DNA of 64,000 bases from Bacillus sp. OV322 (GTDB lineage Bacteria; Bacillota; Bacilli; Bacillales; DSM-1321), in assembly GCF_900112495.1 (NCBI RefSeq), contig NZ_FOMA01000011.1:1-64000 (forward strand). Reading direction: 5' to 3'. Both the position numbers and the translations under genes were made by a program. Below, in pieces: positions 1-6,447 of the stretch (its first letter is position 1; every line of letters starts with the position of its first letter). The notes beneath the pieces are model-generated. The model had not been told where the DNA came from and searched no databases. It worked only from the letters and a program-made list of their open reading frames with translations.

Positions 1-79
1 CGAAGAAATGTTTGACTTGCTCATTTGCTTTTAGAGTGTGTGCTCACTATTTTAAAACGTTGGCGCTTAGTTTTGTTCA

Positions 80-93
80 GTTTTCAAAGAGCA
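80..93 (-). promoter_or_regulatory. boxA-like antitermination motif of rRNA leader
   Basis: The minus strand reads TGCTCTTTGAAAAC followed by TGAACAAAA, the familiar leader string just upstream of Bacillus 16S rRNA, where Nus factors assemble. Bases 1-79 continue the leader, and the mature 16S 5' end is not reached. Confidence 0.75.
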
Positions 94-124
94 ATCTGTC
101 GTTTGTCTTGCAAGCGACTTTAAT

Positions 125-153
125 ATCTTACCAAATATCTAGCTGTCCGTCAA
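125..153 (-). promoter_or_regulatory. rRNA operon promoter P2 (sigma-A)
   Basis: On the minus strand there is TTGACG (153-148), exactly 17 nt, then TAAGAT (130-125). It sits 100 bp downstream of P1 and about 32 nt upstream of a boxA-like leader motif. The 16S gene itself is not in the window, so the rRNA assignment rests on the promoter pair, the leader motif and synteny with B. subtilis, where rrn operons follow pdaB. Confidence 0.8.
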
Positions 154-224
154 CATTTTTTAAAAAGTTTTTACATATTTTTTAAAACTCATTTTAAAAT
201 CTCTTTGCTAACAACAGCTTTTTT

Positions 225-253
225 AATATATCAGCCTTTTTTTCAGTGGTCAA
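225..253 (-). promoter_or_regulatory. rRNA operon promoter P1 (sigma-A)
   Basis: On the minus strand there is TTGACC (253-248), a 17-nt spacer and TATATT (230-225). It lies 100 bp upstream of a second promoter of the same kind. This tandem arrangement is typical of Bacillus rrn operons. It fires leftward, toward an rRNA operon that should begin just outside the window. Confidence 0.75.
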
Positions 254-276
254 CAACTTTTTTTCGCAAAAACATA

Positions 277-513
277 TCATTTTTTTCTTTTCTCATTGAC
301 CGGGAGTGATATCCTCATATATTTCATGCATTCATTTGACGGAGCTACCCGCTTGAATAAATTAAAAAGGATTTTATATCTTTCTTCCATCGCTCTTTTA
401 ACAATATGGTCAGTCCTTTCATCCTGCAAATCAAAAAGGATTTCGTCCAGCTCCCTTTTTACGATATACTCCATTTCTTTCTGTTCTTTTTCGTTTATCA
501 CGAATCCAAGCAT
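277..513 (-). CDS. small conserved hypothetical protein next to pdaB
   Basis: A 78-residue, highly charged, probably helical protein with no signal peptide, membrane segment or metal motif; the C-terminus is strongly basic. Two ATGs occur in tandem (516 and 513). GAGGTG at 524-519 is only 2 nt from the first but 5 nt from the second, so 513 is preferred. It is divergent from pdaB, and its stop lies 24 nt before the rrn P1 -35 box. From memory, similar small proteins sit beside pdaB in other Bacillaceae, but no function is known to me. Confidence 0.65.
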   Translation of the reverse strand: MLGFVINEKEQKEMEYIVKRELDEILFDLQDERTDHIVKRAMEERYKILFNLFKRVAPSNECMKYMRISLPVNEKRKK

Positions 514-647
514 CATTTCACCTCTTCACCCATTTTTCCTTATTTTTTCCATAAATCCTTTTTTTATAATGCCTCCCTTCAATTTTGGCATATCTTTATG
601 AAAAACACATAGGATGAGACAAGAGCATCTGGACGAGGTGATGATGA

Positions 648-1397
648 TTGAATTTCTTTTTAGTTCTTAACGCACGAACCATAAAACAGCTTTCCCTGAT
701 TCTGCTGACTTCTTTAGCGGCAGCTTGGTTCCTTTTTGTGCAAGATGTTAAATTACCTGTCTTTTCTTCGCCAGATGGCCCAAAGGCTGTTTATAAAGGC
801 GAAAAGAATGTTGCACTCACCTTTAATATTGGCTGGGGAGATGAACGGGCAATACCGATTTTGAACACGCTAAAAAAAGAAAATATAAAATCGGCAACCT
901 TTTTTCTTTCCGGTGCTTGGGCAGAACGGCACCCTGACACCGTGGCCCGAATCAGCAAAGAAGGCTTTGAAATCGGGTTGCTAGGCTATGCCTACAAGGA
1001 TTATTCCGACTTAAAGGATGAAGAAATCGTACGTGATATCTCCAAGGCACAGGAGGTATTCAAAAAAATGAATATTAGTGATATTGAATTTCTGAGGGCT
1101 CCAACGGGGCATTTTGACAAAAGGCTCCTTAAAATCAGCGAGAAGATGGGATACACAGTGGTCCATTGGAGTGTAGATTCCAAGGACTGGACCAACCCAG
1201 GGGTCAAGGTGATTGTAAATAATGTCAACCAGGCCGGCAAAGGGGATATCATATTGCTCCATGCCTCAGACTCCGCCAAGCAGACAAACAAAGCTTTGCC
1301 TGAAATCCTGGATGAACTGCGATCAAAAGACCTTACCTTTGTAACAATTTCACAAATGATATCAAACTCGAGCACCAAGACCGAAGAAATCAAATAA
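648..1397 (+). CDS. pdaB: PdaB family polysaccharide deacetylase-like sporulation protein
   Basis: A 249-residue protein with an N-terminal membrane anchor (about residues 11-31) and a NodB-type deacetylase fold facing outward. In B. subtilis PdaB is a late sporulation protein needed to maintain spores after engulfment. The start is TTG: GAGGTG at 635-640 leaves 7 nt to it. The NodB motif that usually reads TFDxxWGD reads TFNIGWGD here, so the first Asp is Asn, and the usual metal-binding His motif (HxxxH type) is replaced by a GLLGYAYKDYS stretch. The RAPTGHFD and LLHASD motifs remain. Catalysis is therefore doubtful; part of this degeneracy is usual in the PdaB subfamily. It is convergent with kbaA. 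Confidence 0.93.
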   Translation: MNFFLVLNARTIKQLSLILLTSLAAAWFLFVQDVKLPVFSSPDGPKAVYKGEKNVALTFNIGWGDERAIPILNTLKKENIKSATFFLSGAWAERHPDTVARISKEGFEIGLLGYAYKDYSDLKDEEIVRDISKAQEVFKKMNISDIEFLRAPTGHFDKRLLKISEKMGYTVVHWSVDSKDWTNPGVKVIVNNVNQAGKGDIILLHASDSAKQTNKALPEILDELRSKDLTFVTISQMISNSSTKTEEIK

Positions 1398-1435
1398 AAG
1401 CACAGGTTCAAGGCATGCCTTGAACCTGTGCTTTT
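1396..1435. terminator. bidirectional terminator between pdaB and kbaA
   Basis: A perfect 40-nt palindrome (20-bp arms, centre GGCATGCC) runs AAAAGCACAGG... to ...CCTGTGCTTTT, so a GC-rich stem is followed by T-runs in both directions. It includes the last two bases of the pdaB stop codon and the first two plus-strand bases of the kbaA stop codon, so both genes end inside the hairpin. Confidence 0.9.
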
Positions 1436-2111
1436 ATTTTACCCGGTGTTTCTCTTTTCCAGACTGTTCTGAAGTTTCCGCTCGCGGCAATCCCCTTTTA
1501 GCAGCTAACTCCTTTTGTGACGCTTCAATCATGCTGTTTAAAATAAGCAGCTGATAGGTGTTGCACACCAGAAGAGTTATCAGCATGAAATAAAGCCATC
1601 CCTGGTCATTCGTTTTAAGTACCGGAACCCATTCAATGATGGTAATGCCCGCCATAAAAAATAAAGCAGGTATGAATGCTGATTTATTGGTCTGCTTCAT
1701 TTTCAAGTACGCCACGATGAATGCAATAACGACAATAAGAGAAACAAGCATTAAATCATGAAGCAAACTGCCTTTTGTTTCTGCATTAGAATGGCGAAGA
1801 TAAATAAAATCGAACAGGACAAACACCATCAAAACAACTTGTACTGAATTCCACAGGGACACGCTCTTAAACAGGCCAAGCCCAAACCTGTGAACAGTCA
1901 GATATGCAAAAAAGCCTGCCTGGCTGATTACACTGAAGATAAAGCCCACGCCAACAAGCCATATAAAACTTGTAAGGATTCCCTTCACATCTGCAGAAGT
2001 AAAGAGATGTGCAAACTCACTCCAGCGTGCTAAATATCCCACAATCCCCCCGGTTAAACCGCCCAAAATTAATGTTGTTACAAATAAGCGAACTATATTC
2101 CTGCTGTTCAT
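1434..2111 (-). CDS. kbaA: KbaA, KinB-signalling pathway activator
   Basis: A 225-residue integral membrane protein with about six hydrophobic helices from residue 8 to 190 and a charged, Lys-rich cytoplasmic tail (about 195-225). In B. subtilis KbaA is needed for the KinB branch of the sporulation phosphorelay. The start ATG follows GGGGGAA with good spacing. It is divergent from gerD and convergent with pdaB, as in B. subtilis. Identification rests on length, topology and this conserved position. Confidence 0.88.
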   Translation of the reverse strand: MNSRNIVRLFVTTLILGGLTGGIVGYLARWSEFAHLFTSADVKGILTSFIWLVGVGFIFSVISQAGFFAYLTVHRFGLGLFKSVSLWNSVQVVLMVFVLFDFIYLRHSNAETKGSLLHDLMLVSLIVVIAFIVAYLKMKQTNKSAFIPALFFMAGITIIEWVPVLKTNDQGWLYFMLITLLVCNTYQLLILNSMIEASQKELAAKRGLPRAETSEQSGKEKHRVK

Positions 2112-2188
2112 TATTTTCCCCCAACACTATTCTCTTTTTCCTTGATTGTACCAATCAGCATATCAAAATGCCACATTTTCTATGCGGC

Positions 2189-2217
2189 GAATAAATTTCC
2201 GGCACTGACCCATATTA
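2189..2217 (+). promoter_or_regulatory. candidate sigma-G promoter of gerD
   Basis: GAATA at 2189-2193, a 17-nt spacer and CATATTA at 2211-2217 match the forespore sigma-G consensus (gHATR, 17-18 nt, CATWHTA). The gerD ATG is 32 nt downstream. B. subtilis gerD is known to belong to the sigma-G regulon. Confidence 0.7.
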
Positions 2218-2248
2218 AAAATATGATGTTAAGAAAGGGGCTCTGAGT

Positions 2249-2875
2249 ATGAAATTTGGGGTTACTTTACTTCTTTTTTCCATGCTTTGCTTAGCTTGTG
2301 CCGGCTGCGGCCAAAGCGGTGCAGGTGCTGAAAAAATGGATTATGAAGCAACAAAAAAAATGGTTGTCGATATATTAAAGACCGATGAAGGAAAAAAGGC
2401 TATACAAGATGTTATGAATGATGATTCAGTGAAAAGCCAGCTGATTATGGATCAAAAAGTAGTGACAGATTCCATTGAGAAAACCGTTACTTCCGATAAA
2501 GGAAAACAATTCTGGGAAAAAGCTTTTAAAGATCCGAAATTTGCTGCTGCCTATGCTAAGGGATTGAAAACTGAACATGAGCGTTTACTGAAGGATATGA
2601 CCAAAGATCCCCAATACCGCGGGATGATTATTGAAGTGATGAAGGATCCAGAATTACAAAAGGAATTTAATGATTTGTTAAAAACCAAAGAAATGCGGGA
2701 GTTTTCAAAGCAAACTCTCATCGAAACGATGGACAGCCCTCTTGTCAGGGCAAAGATACAAGACATTCTTTTAAATGCTGCCGCGCAAACCGAAAAGTCA
2801 GCTGCTGCATCAGGCAGTAAAGGCACAAGCGGGGACAAGCAAGCACAGCCTGAAGATAACAGCAAAAAACAATGA
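2249..2875 (+). CDS. gerD: GerD spore germination lipoprotein
   Basis: A 208-residue secreted lipoprotein with a short hydrophobic signal peptide and a lipobox-like end with Cys at residues 14, 17 and 20; Cys20 after AG is the likeliest lipidated residue. After it comes the GerD core beginning MDYEATKKMVVDIL, a helical domain, and a low-complexity Ser/Lys/Gln tail (about 175-208). GerD trimerises on the inner spore membrane and clusters nutrient germinant receptors. The start has GAAAGGGG upstream. The gene is alone on the plus strand between kbaA and salA, behind a sigma-G-like promoter. Confidence 0.93.
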   Translation: MKFGVTLLLFSMLCLACAGCGQSGAGAEKMDYEATKKMVVDILKTDEGKKAIQDVMNDDSVKSQLIMDQKVVTDSIEKTVTSDKGKQFWEKAFKDPKFAAAYAKGLKTEHERLLKDMTKDPQYRGMIIEVMKDPELQKEFNDLLKTKEMREFSKQTLIETMDSPLVRAKIQDILLNAAAQTEKSAAASGSKGTSGDKQAQPEDNSKKQ

Positions 2876-2911
2876 AAAAAGTGGGATGGCAAACGCGGCC
2901 ATCCCACTTTT
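2875..2911. terminator. bidirectional terminator between gerD and salA
   Basis: Stem GTGGGATGGC (2881-2890) pairs with GCCATCCCAC (2898-2907) over a 7-nt loop. An A-run precedes it (2875-2880) and a T-run follows (2908-2911), so it can serve both convergent genes. Confidence 0.88.
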
Positions 2912-3010
2912 CGCTTACCTCTTTATAGACAATCTAAGACATGGTTTCAAAGACAGCTATGCCCTTATATTCCCGGTCAGGATTGCCAGGACACAATCTG
3001 ATACTGCTTT

Positions 3011-4066
3011 TTATTTCTGCAGTTTATTGACTACTTTTTCGGCAATGTCAGTATAAATCCTGCCTAAACGATGTTCTGGAGCATATATGGACGGAGCAAA
3101 GTCATCTTCGTTCCAGTCAGGCTGCTGCAGCGGCAGCTGTCCCAATACTTCTGTGCGAAGTTCTTCTGCCAGCTTTTCTCCTCCGCCTTGACCGAATACG
3201 TATTCCTTCTCGCCAGTCGTCTTGCTTTCAAAAAAGGACATATTTTCGATAACACCAATTACTTCATGTTCTGTTTTGATAGCCATGGCACCCGCTCTGG
3301 CTGCTACAAAGGCTGCTGTCGGATGCGGAGTGGTGACGATGATTTCCTTGCATGAAGGAAGCATGGTATGTACATCCAGCGCTACATCTCCAGTTCCAGG
3401 AGGCAAGTCAAGTACGAGGTAATCAAGGTCTCCCCATTCCACTTCATTGAAGAAGCTGTTAAGCATCTTTCCAAGCATTGGCCCTCTCCAGATAATTGGA
3501 GCATTGTCTTCCACAAAGAAGCCCATTGAAATGACTTTTACTCCAAAGCGCTCCACCGGAATGATTTTCTTGCCCCTTACAACAGGGCGGGTAGAGATTC
3601 CCATCATATCCGGAACACTGAATCCGTAGATATCAGCATCCACTAATCCAACTTTTTTGCCCAGGCGGGCTAAAGCAGTTGCAAAGTTAACCGAAATGGT
3701 AGATTTTCCTACCCCTCCCTTTCCGCTCGCAATGGCAATAAAGGCAGTTTTGCTGTTAGGGCTAAGTAACCCGGGAGCCTCTTCCGGTGTGTTCACGCGA
3801 TGCTTTGCCAATTCTTCTTCCGGCAAGTCAGTAAAGCGGATTCCAACCGAATCAGCCCCATTGCTTTTAAGCAATTCCACAATTTTCGTCTGCAGCTGAA
3901 GCTGTTCTCCTGTGCCAGTCTTAGCAATGGCAATTTTCACGCTTACATGATTTTTTTCTGCCTTGATCTTTACTTCTTGAATCCCATTTGTTTCATTTAA
4001 TGTTTTATGCAGAAAAGGGTCATTTAAACCCTTAAGTAAGTCGAATACTTTTTCTTCAGTAATCAA
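3011..4066 (-). CDS. salA: SalA/Mrp family P-loop ATPase
   Basis: A 351-residue Mrp/NBP35-type ParA-like ATPase: an N-terminal MIP18-like domain (about 1-85), then a deviant Walker A GKGGVGKS (115-122), the DADIYGFS switch region and VLDLPPGTGD. The C-terminal CxxC found in many Fe-S carriers is absent, as in B. subtilis SalA, which regulates ScoC and protease genes. A GTG at 4075 abuts the SD (GGTGG), so it is not used; TTG at 4066 lies 9 nt from it and gives the family N-terminus MITEEKV. Confidence 0.92.
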   Translation of the reverse strand: MITEEKVFDLLKGLNDPFLHKTLNETNGIQEVKIKAEKNHVSVKIAIAKTGTGEQLQLQTKIVELLKSNGADSVGIRFTDLPEEELAKHRVNTPEEAPGLLSPNSKTAFIAIASGKGGVGKSTISVNFATALARLGKKVGLVDADIYGFSVPDMMGISTRPVVRGKKIIPVERFGVKVISMGFFVEDNAPIIWRGPMLGKMLNSFFNEVEWGDLDYLVLDLPPGTGDVALDVHTMLPSCKEIIVTTPHPTAAFVAARAGAMAIKTEHEVIGVIENMSFFESKTTGEKEYVFGQGGGEKLAEELRTEVLGQLPLQQPDWNEDDFAPSIYAPEHRLGRIYTDIAEKVVNKLQK

Positions 4067-4106
4067 AACAGACACCCACCTTTAGTGAATTCATTTTTCA
4101 AATAAT

Positions 4107-4115
4107 AGTATACCA
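4107..4115 (-). promoter_or_regulatory. extended -10 promoter candidate for salA
   Basis: The minus strand has TGGTATACT (4115-4107), an extended -10 box, 41 nt upstream of the salA start. No good -35 is visible 17 nt upstream, which is common for TGn promoters. Confidence 0.5.
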
Positions 4116-4283
4116 CACACCATAAATGTTTCTGAAACCTCAAACATTAGCAGGAGGCTGATTTAATTGAAAGCCCCATAAAATCAACATGGTTATTAGA
4201 ATTGAGAGCAGCCAGACATGGGCTAAGAACCTCCCGAAAGCGAACGGCTGATGCAGAAATCAGAGACAATTTTGTCAGAACTA

Positions 4284-4348
4284 AAAAAGGCAGTGCTTTT
4301 TCCGATTTTCATGCCTGCACATGAAAGACGGTTATGCACTGCCTTTTT
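4284..4348 (-). terminator. terminator downstream of cwlD
   Basis: Arms at 4336-4348 and 4284-4296 (13 bp, core GCACTGCC with flanking A/T runs) close a loop that itself contains a 7-bp hairpin (TTTCATG/CATGAAA at 4307-4313 and 4320-4326). On the minus strand the structure ends in a T-run, 3 nt after the cwlD stop. The nested hairpin is unusual for a simple terminator. Confidence 0.8.
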
Positions 4349-4351
4349 CAC

Positions 4352-5074
4352 CTACTGCTGATCTTTGGACGGAACCGTGTCTTCCGTAAAATACCTCAGC
4401 ACTCCCTTATAGATAGAAGCCGCAATTTTTTCCTGATAAGAATCTTTAATCAGGTTTCCTCGCTCTTCAGGATTCGACAGAAACCCGATTTCAACTAGAG
4501 CTCCCGGTTTTTTTGCATTTCTCATCAGATAGATATTGTTGATGATTTTGGCACTTCTTGAGGTGTTCTCCAAATTTCTCTTTATCTCGGCCTGAATAAA
4601 CTGGGCCGCCCTCTCATTCTCCTCATAACGGGCGGTATAAAAAGTTTGCGCCCCTTTCCACTTTGAGGACGGAAAAGCATTTAAATGGATGCTTAGGAAG
4701 AGATCAGCATTAGAATCATTAATCAACTTCACACGATTCCGAAGATCCTGCTGCTTCCTCATCCGAATGCCTTTGGTCTCCTTATCAGCCAGGTCTTTAT
4801 CATTTTTTCTTGTAAGTACAACAAAAGCCCCTTGTTCCTGCAAAAAATCCCTCAGCTTTAAAGTGACAGCTAACGAGACTTCCTTTTCAACAATAGAACT
4901 AACATTTGCTCCGCCGTCAGGCCCTCCATGCCCCGCGTCCAGCACAATTACTTTGCCTGTAAGCGGCAGGTTCCAAGACTTCCAGGAGTCATCATCCATA
5001 AATTTTATGCCAATCATTAAAAACAAGGCAATAAAACCAACTGTAATTCCCGTATATATTAGCTTTCTTTTCAT
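4352..5074 (-). CDS. cwlD: CwlD germination N-acetylmuramoyl-L-alanine amidase
   Basis: A 240-residue membrane-anchored Amidase_3 enzyme: one N-terminal helix (about 6-23) and a zinc amidase domain (about 41-230). Metal ligands are His49 in DAGHGG, Glu63 and His130 in SIHLNA; the catalytic Glu195 sits in VEIGF. With PdaA, CwlD makes muramic delta-lactam in spore cortex, the signal for germination lysins. AAGGAG is 6 nt upstream of the ATG. It follows ybaK by 93 nt and is closed by its own terminator. Confidence 0.95.
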   Translation of the reverse strand: MKRKLIYTGITVGFIALFLMIGIKFMDDDSWKSWNLPLTGKVIVLDAGHGGPDGGANVSSIVEKEVSLAVTLKLRDFLQEQGAFVVLTRKNDKDLADKETKGIRMRKQQDLRNRVKLINDSNADLFLSIHLNAFPSSKWKGAQTFYTARYEENERAAQFIQAEIKRNLENTSRSAKIINNIYLMRNAKKPGALVEIGFLSNPEERGNLIKDSYQEKIAASIYKGVLRYFTEDTVPSKDQQ

Positions 5075-5167
5075 ACAGTTCTCCTTCCGGCTAGTCCTCC
5101 ATATTTAAAAATATGGGACAACATCCGAAAATAGAACTGCCTGCATGCTTGCTGATATCCGCATGAA

Positions 5168-5611
5168 TTAATGAAGACGCATTTTATATCTTTTTTCTCC
5201 TTTGCCAAAGCCGTCTTTCCACCATACCTCTACATAAGCTGTGCAGCGATAATAAAGATCTTCACTGTACAAATCGATATCACCGACTTTCCCCCAATAT
5301 AAAATGAAATTAAAAAGCGTATCAATCAGATGCTTTTCTTCCTGAGCACATCGTGACCGGGCCATTTCCTCCGACTCGCCGTAATAGCCAAATTTTGAGA
5401 AACGGGCACCAAGCAAAAAAGCCTCTATTGCAATATCAAAGCAGCCCTCTTCTAAAACATCCGAAAAATAAATGCCAATCGACTTATCCGAACCAAAATG
5501 CTCAAACACTCTCTTCTTCATATTTTCAATCGACAAATCCCGAAGCAGCCTTCTCTCATACTTAACCTGCTTCTCCCTCTGCCGTTCCTTTAAAGTTGTA
5601 ATTACATTCAT
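5168..5611 (-). CDS. ybaK: YbaK family protein (DUF2521)
   Basis: A 147-residue soluble protein with a basic, helical N-terminus (about 1-32) and a globular region rich in Tyr, Phe and Trp. It matches the B. subtilis YbaK/DUF2521 family, which sits just upstream of cwlD. Function is unknown. GAGGTG is placed 5 nt before the ATG. In B. subtilis ybaJ separates rpsI from ybaK; here that interval holds the decayed insertion and ybaJ is absent. Confidence 0.85.
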   Translation of the reverse strand: MNVITTLKERQREKQVKYERRLLRDLSIENMKKRVFEHFGSDKSIGIYFSDVLEEGCFDIAIEAFLLGARFSKFGYYGESEEMARSRCAQEEKHLIDTLFNFILYWGKVGDIDLYSEDLYYRCTAYVEVWWKDGFGKGEKRYKMRLH

Positions 5612-5627
5612 CCTAGCACCTCACTGA

Positions 5628-5642
5628 TGGGGTCAGACCCCA
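5628..5642. repeat. TGGGGTC-A-GACCCCA palindrome
   Basis: A perfect 15-nt odd palindrome lies 5 nt upstream of the ybaK Shine-Dalgarno site. The motif recalls short GGGGTC/GACCCC palindromes scattered in some Bacillaceae genomes. Only one copy was noticed in this window, so whether it is a repeat family here is unproven. It could form a hairpin in the ybaK 5' UTR. Confidence 0.5.
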
Positions 5643-6000
5643 TTTCCCGGAGTATTTCCCGGTTTATTGTTAGTGTTTGCATGCTGGGTAGGGTGATTCT
5701 TTTTTTGATGATTTTGCGGATGGCAATTATTTATCAGGATGGCTGAGCTATTTTTTTGGGAGGCTTTATGTATGAGGATATAATGACAGCAATCACTAAT
5801 TATAACTTGATACTGGCGGTGGTTTCAGATAAGGTGCAATTAGCTAATCAATGCCTGCATCTGTTCTCCTTTGTGTAACTTAAGAATCTTAGGACTGTCT
5901 ATATTTGTCCTGTTAAAACACAGATGGAACAACTGCCTGGCCTCACAAGCCTTGTATGGAATATTTTCTTAATATATGGGAAAGAAAACTTCACGGAATA
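5643..6000. other. intergenic stretch with no gene recognised
   Basis: An AT-rich non-coding stretch between the ybaK upstream region and the rpsI 3' duplicate. No convincing ORF, RNA gene or promoter was seen on either strand. It may be the remnant of the native rpsI-ybaK spacer, where ybaJ would lie in B. subtilis. Confidence 0.4.
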
Positions 6001-6110
6001 AAAAAGACCCCAACCAAAATGGTTGAGAGCCTTCCGAGCGCTAAAAGTTAACGCTTTGAGAACTGAGGTTCACTACGCGCGCCTTTAAGACCGTATTTTT
6101 TACGTTCTTT
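6001..6110. repeat. left direct repeat: displaced rpsI 3' end and terminator
   Basis: It aligns to 10451-10561 with about six substitutions and one single-base indel (offset about 4451). It includes the terminator hairpin (6006-6031) and the last 21 codons of rpsI on the minus strand. Homology stops abruptly at 6110, as expected at the edge of an attachment site. Confidence 0.88.
6048..6110 (-). pseudogene. rpsI: fragment of rpsI (last 20 codons plus stop)
   Basis: Read on the minus strand it ends ...YGLKGARSEPQFSKR-stop, against ...[19 protein letters not shown] in the intact gene. The frame and the stop are kept, but Arg-Ala has become Ser-Glu, consistent with loss of selection. It has no start or ribosome binding site and is probably the original gene end displaced by integration. 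Confidence 0.88.
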
Positions 6111-6302
6111 TATTTGTATATATAATATGAAGAATAAAAAAACCTCCTGTGTAATGTCCTCTGCAGTGCTCCAGCCCTTTACAATTAACGACATACTTTT
6201 CATACATATCAATCATAACTTCCAGAATTTCTCATCCTAATTAGCAAATATCCATACTTCTCCATATCCGCTCCCTGTATTTAAATATTTATTTGAATTT
6301 TA

Positions 6303-6330
6303 TAAACTTTACATTTTTCCAGACCGATAA
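6303..6330 (+). promoter_or_regulatory. candidate sigma-D (motility) promoter of the GGDEF/EAL gene
   Basis: TAAA at 6303-6306, a 16-nt spacer and ACCGATAA at 6323-6330 match the sigma-D consensus (TAAA, 13-16 nt, GCCGATAT) in 4/4 and 6/8 positions. The ATG lies 117 nt downstream. A motility sigma factor would suit a c-di-GMP enzyme, but no experiment supports it here. Confidence 0.45.
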
Positions 6331-6447
6331 ATAAATCACAGGAAAATATAACTATTTAATCGTTCCACTCCAGCCAGGGAAAAAATATCCTCTACGCTGA
6401 AAAATCGTTTCACCAGGAAAATTGAAAAACCTCGGAGGATAGACAAC

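Noticed and set aside
4067-4075. GTG start for SalA at 4075
   Set aside because: The Shine-Dalgarno sequence directly abuts it; TTG at 4066 has correct spacing and matches the family N-terminus.
6116-6447. c-di-GMP riboswitch upstream of the GGDEF/EAL gene
   Set aside because: The conserved GEMM core was not found.
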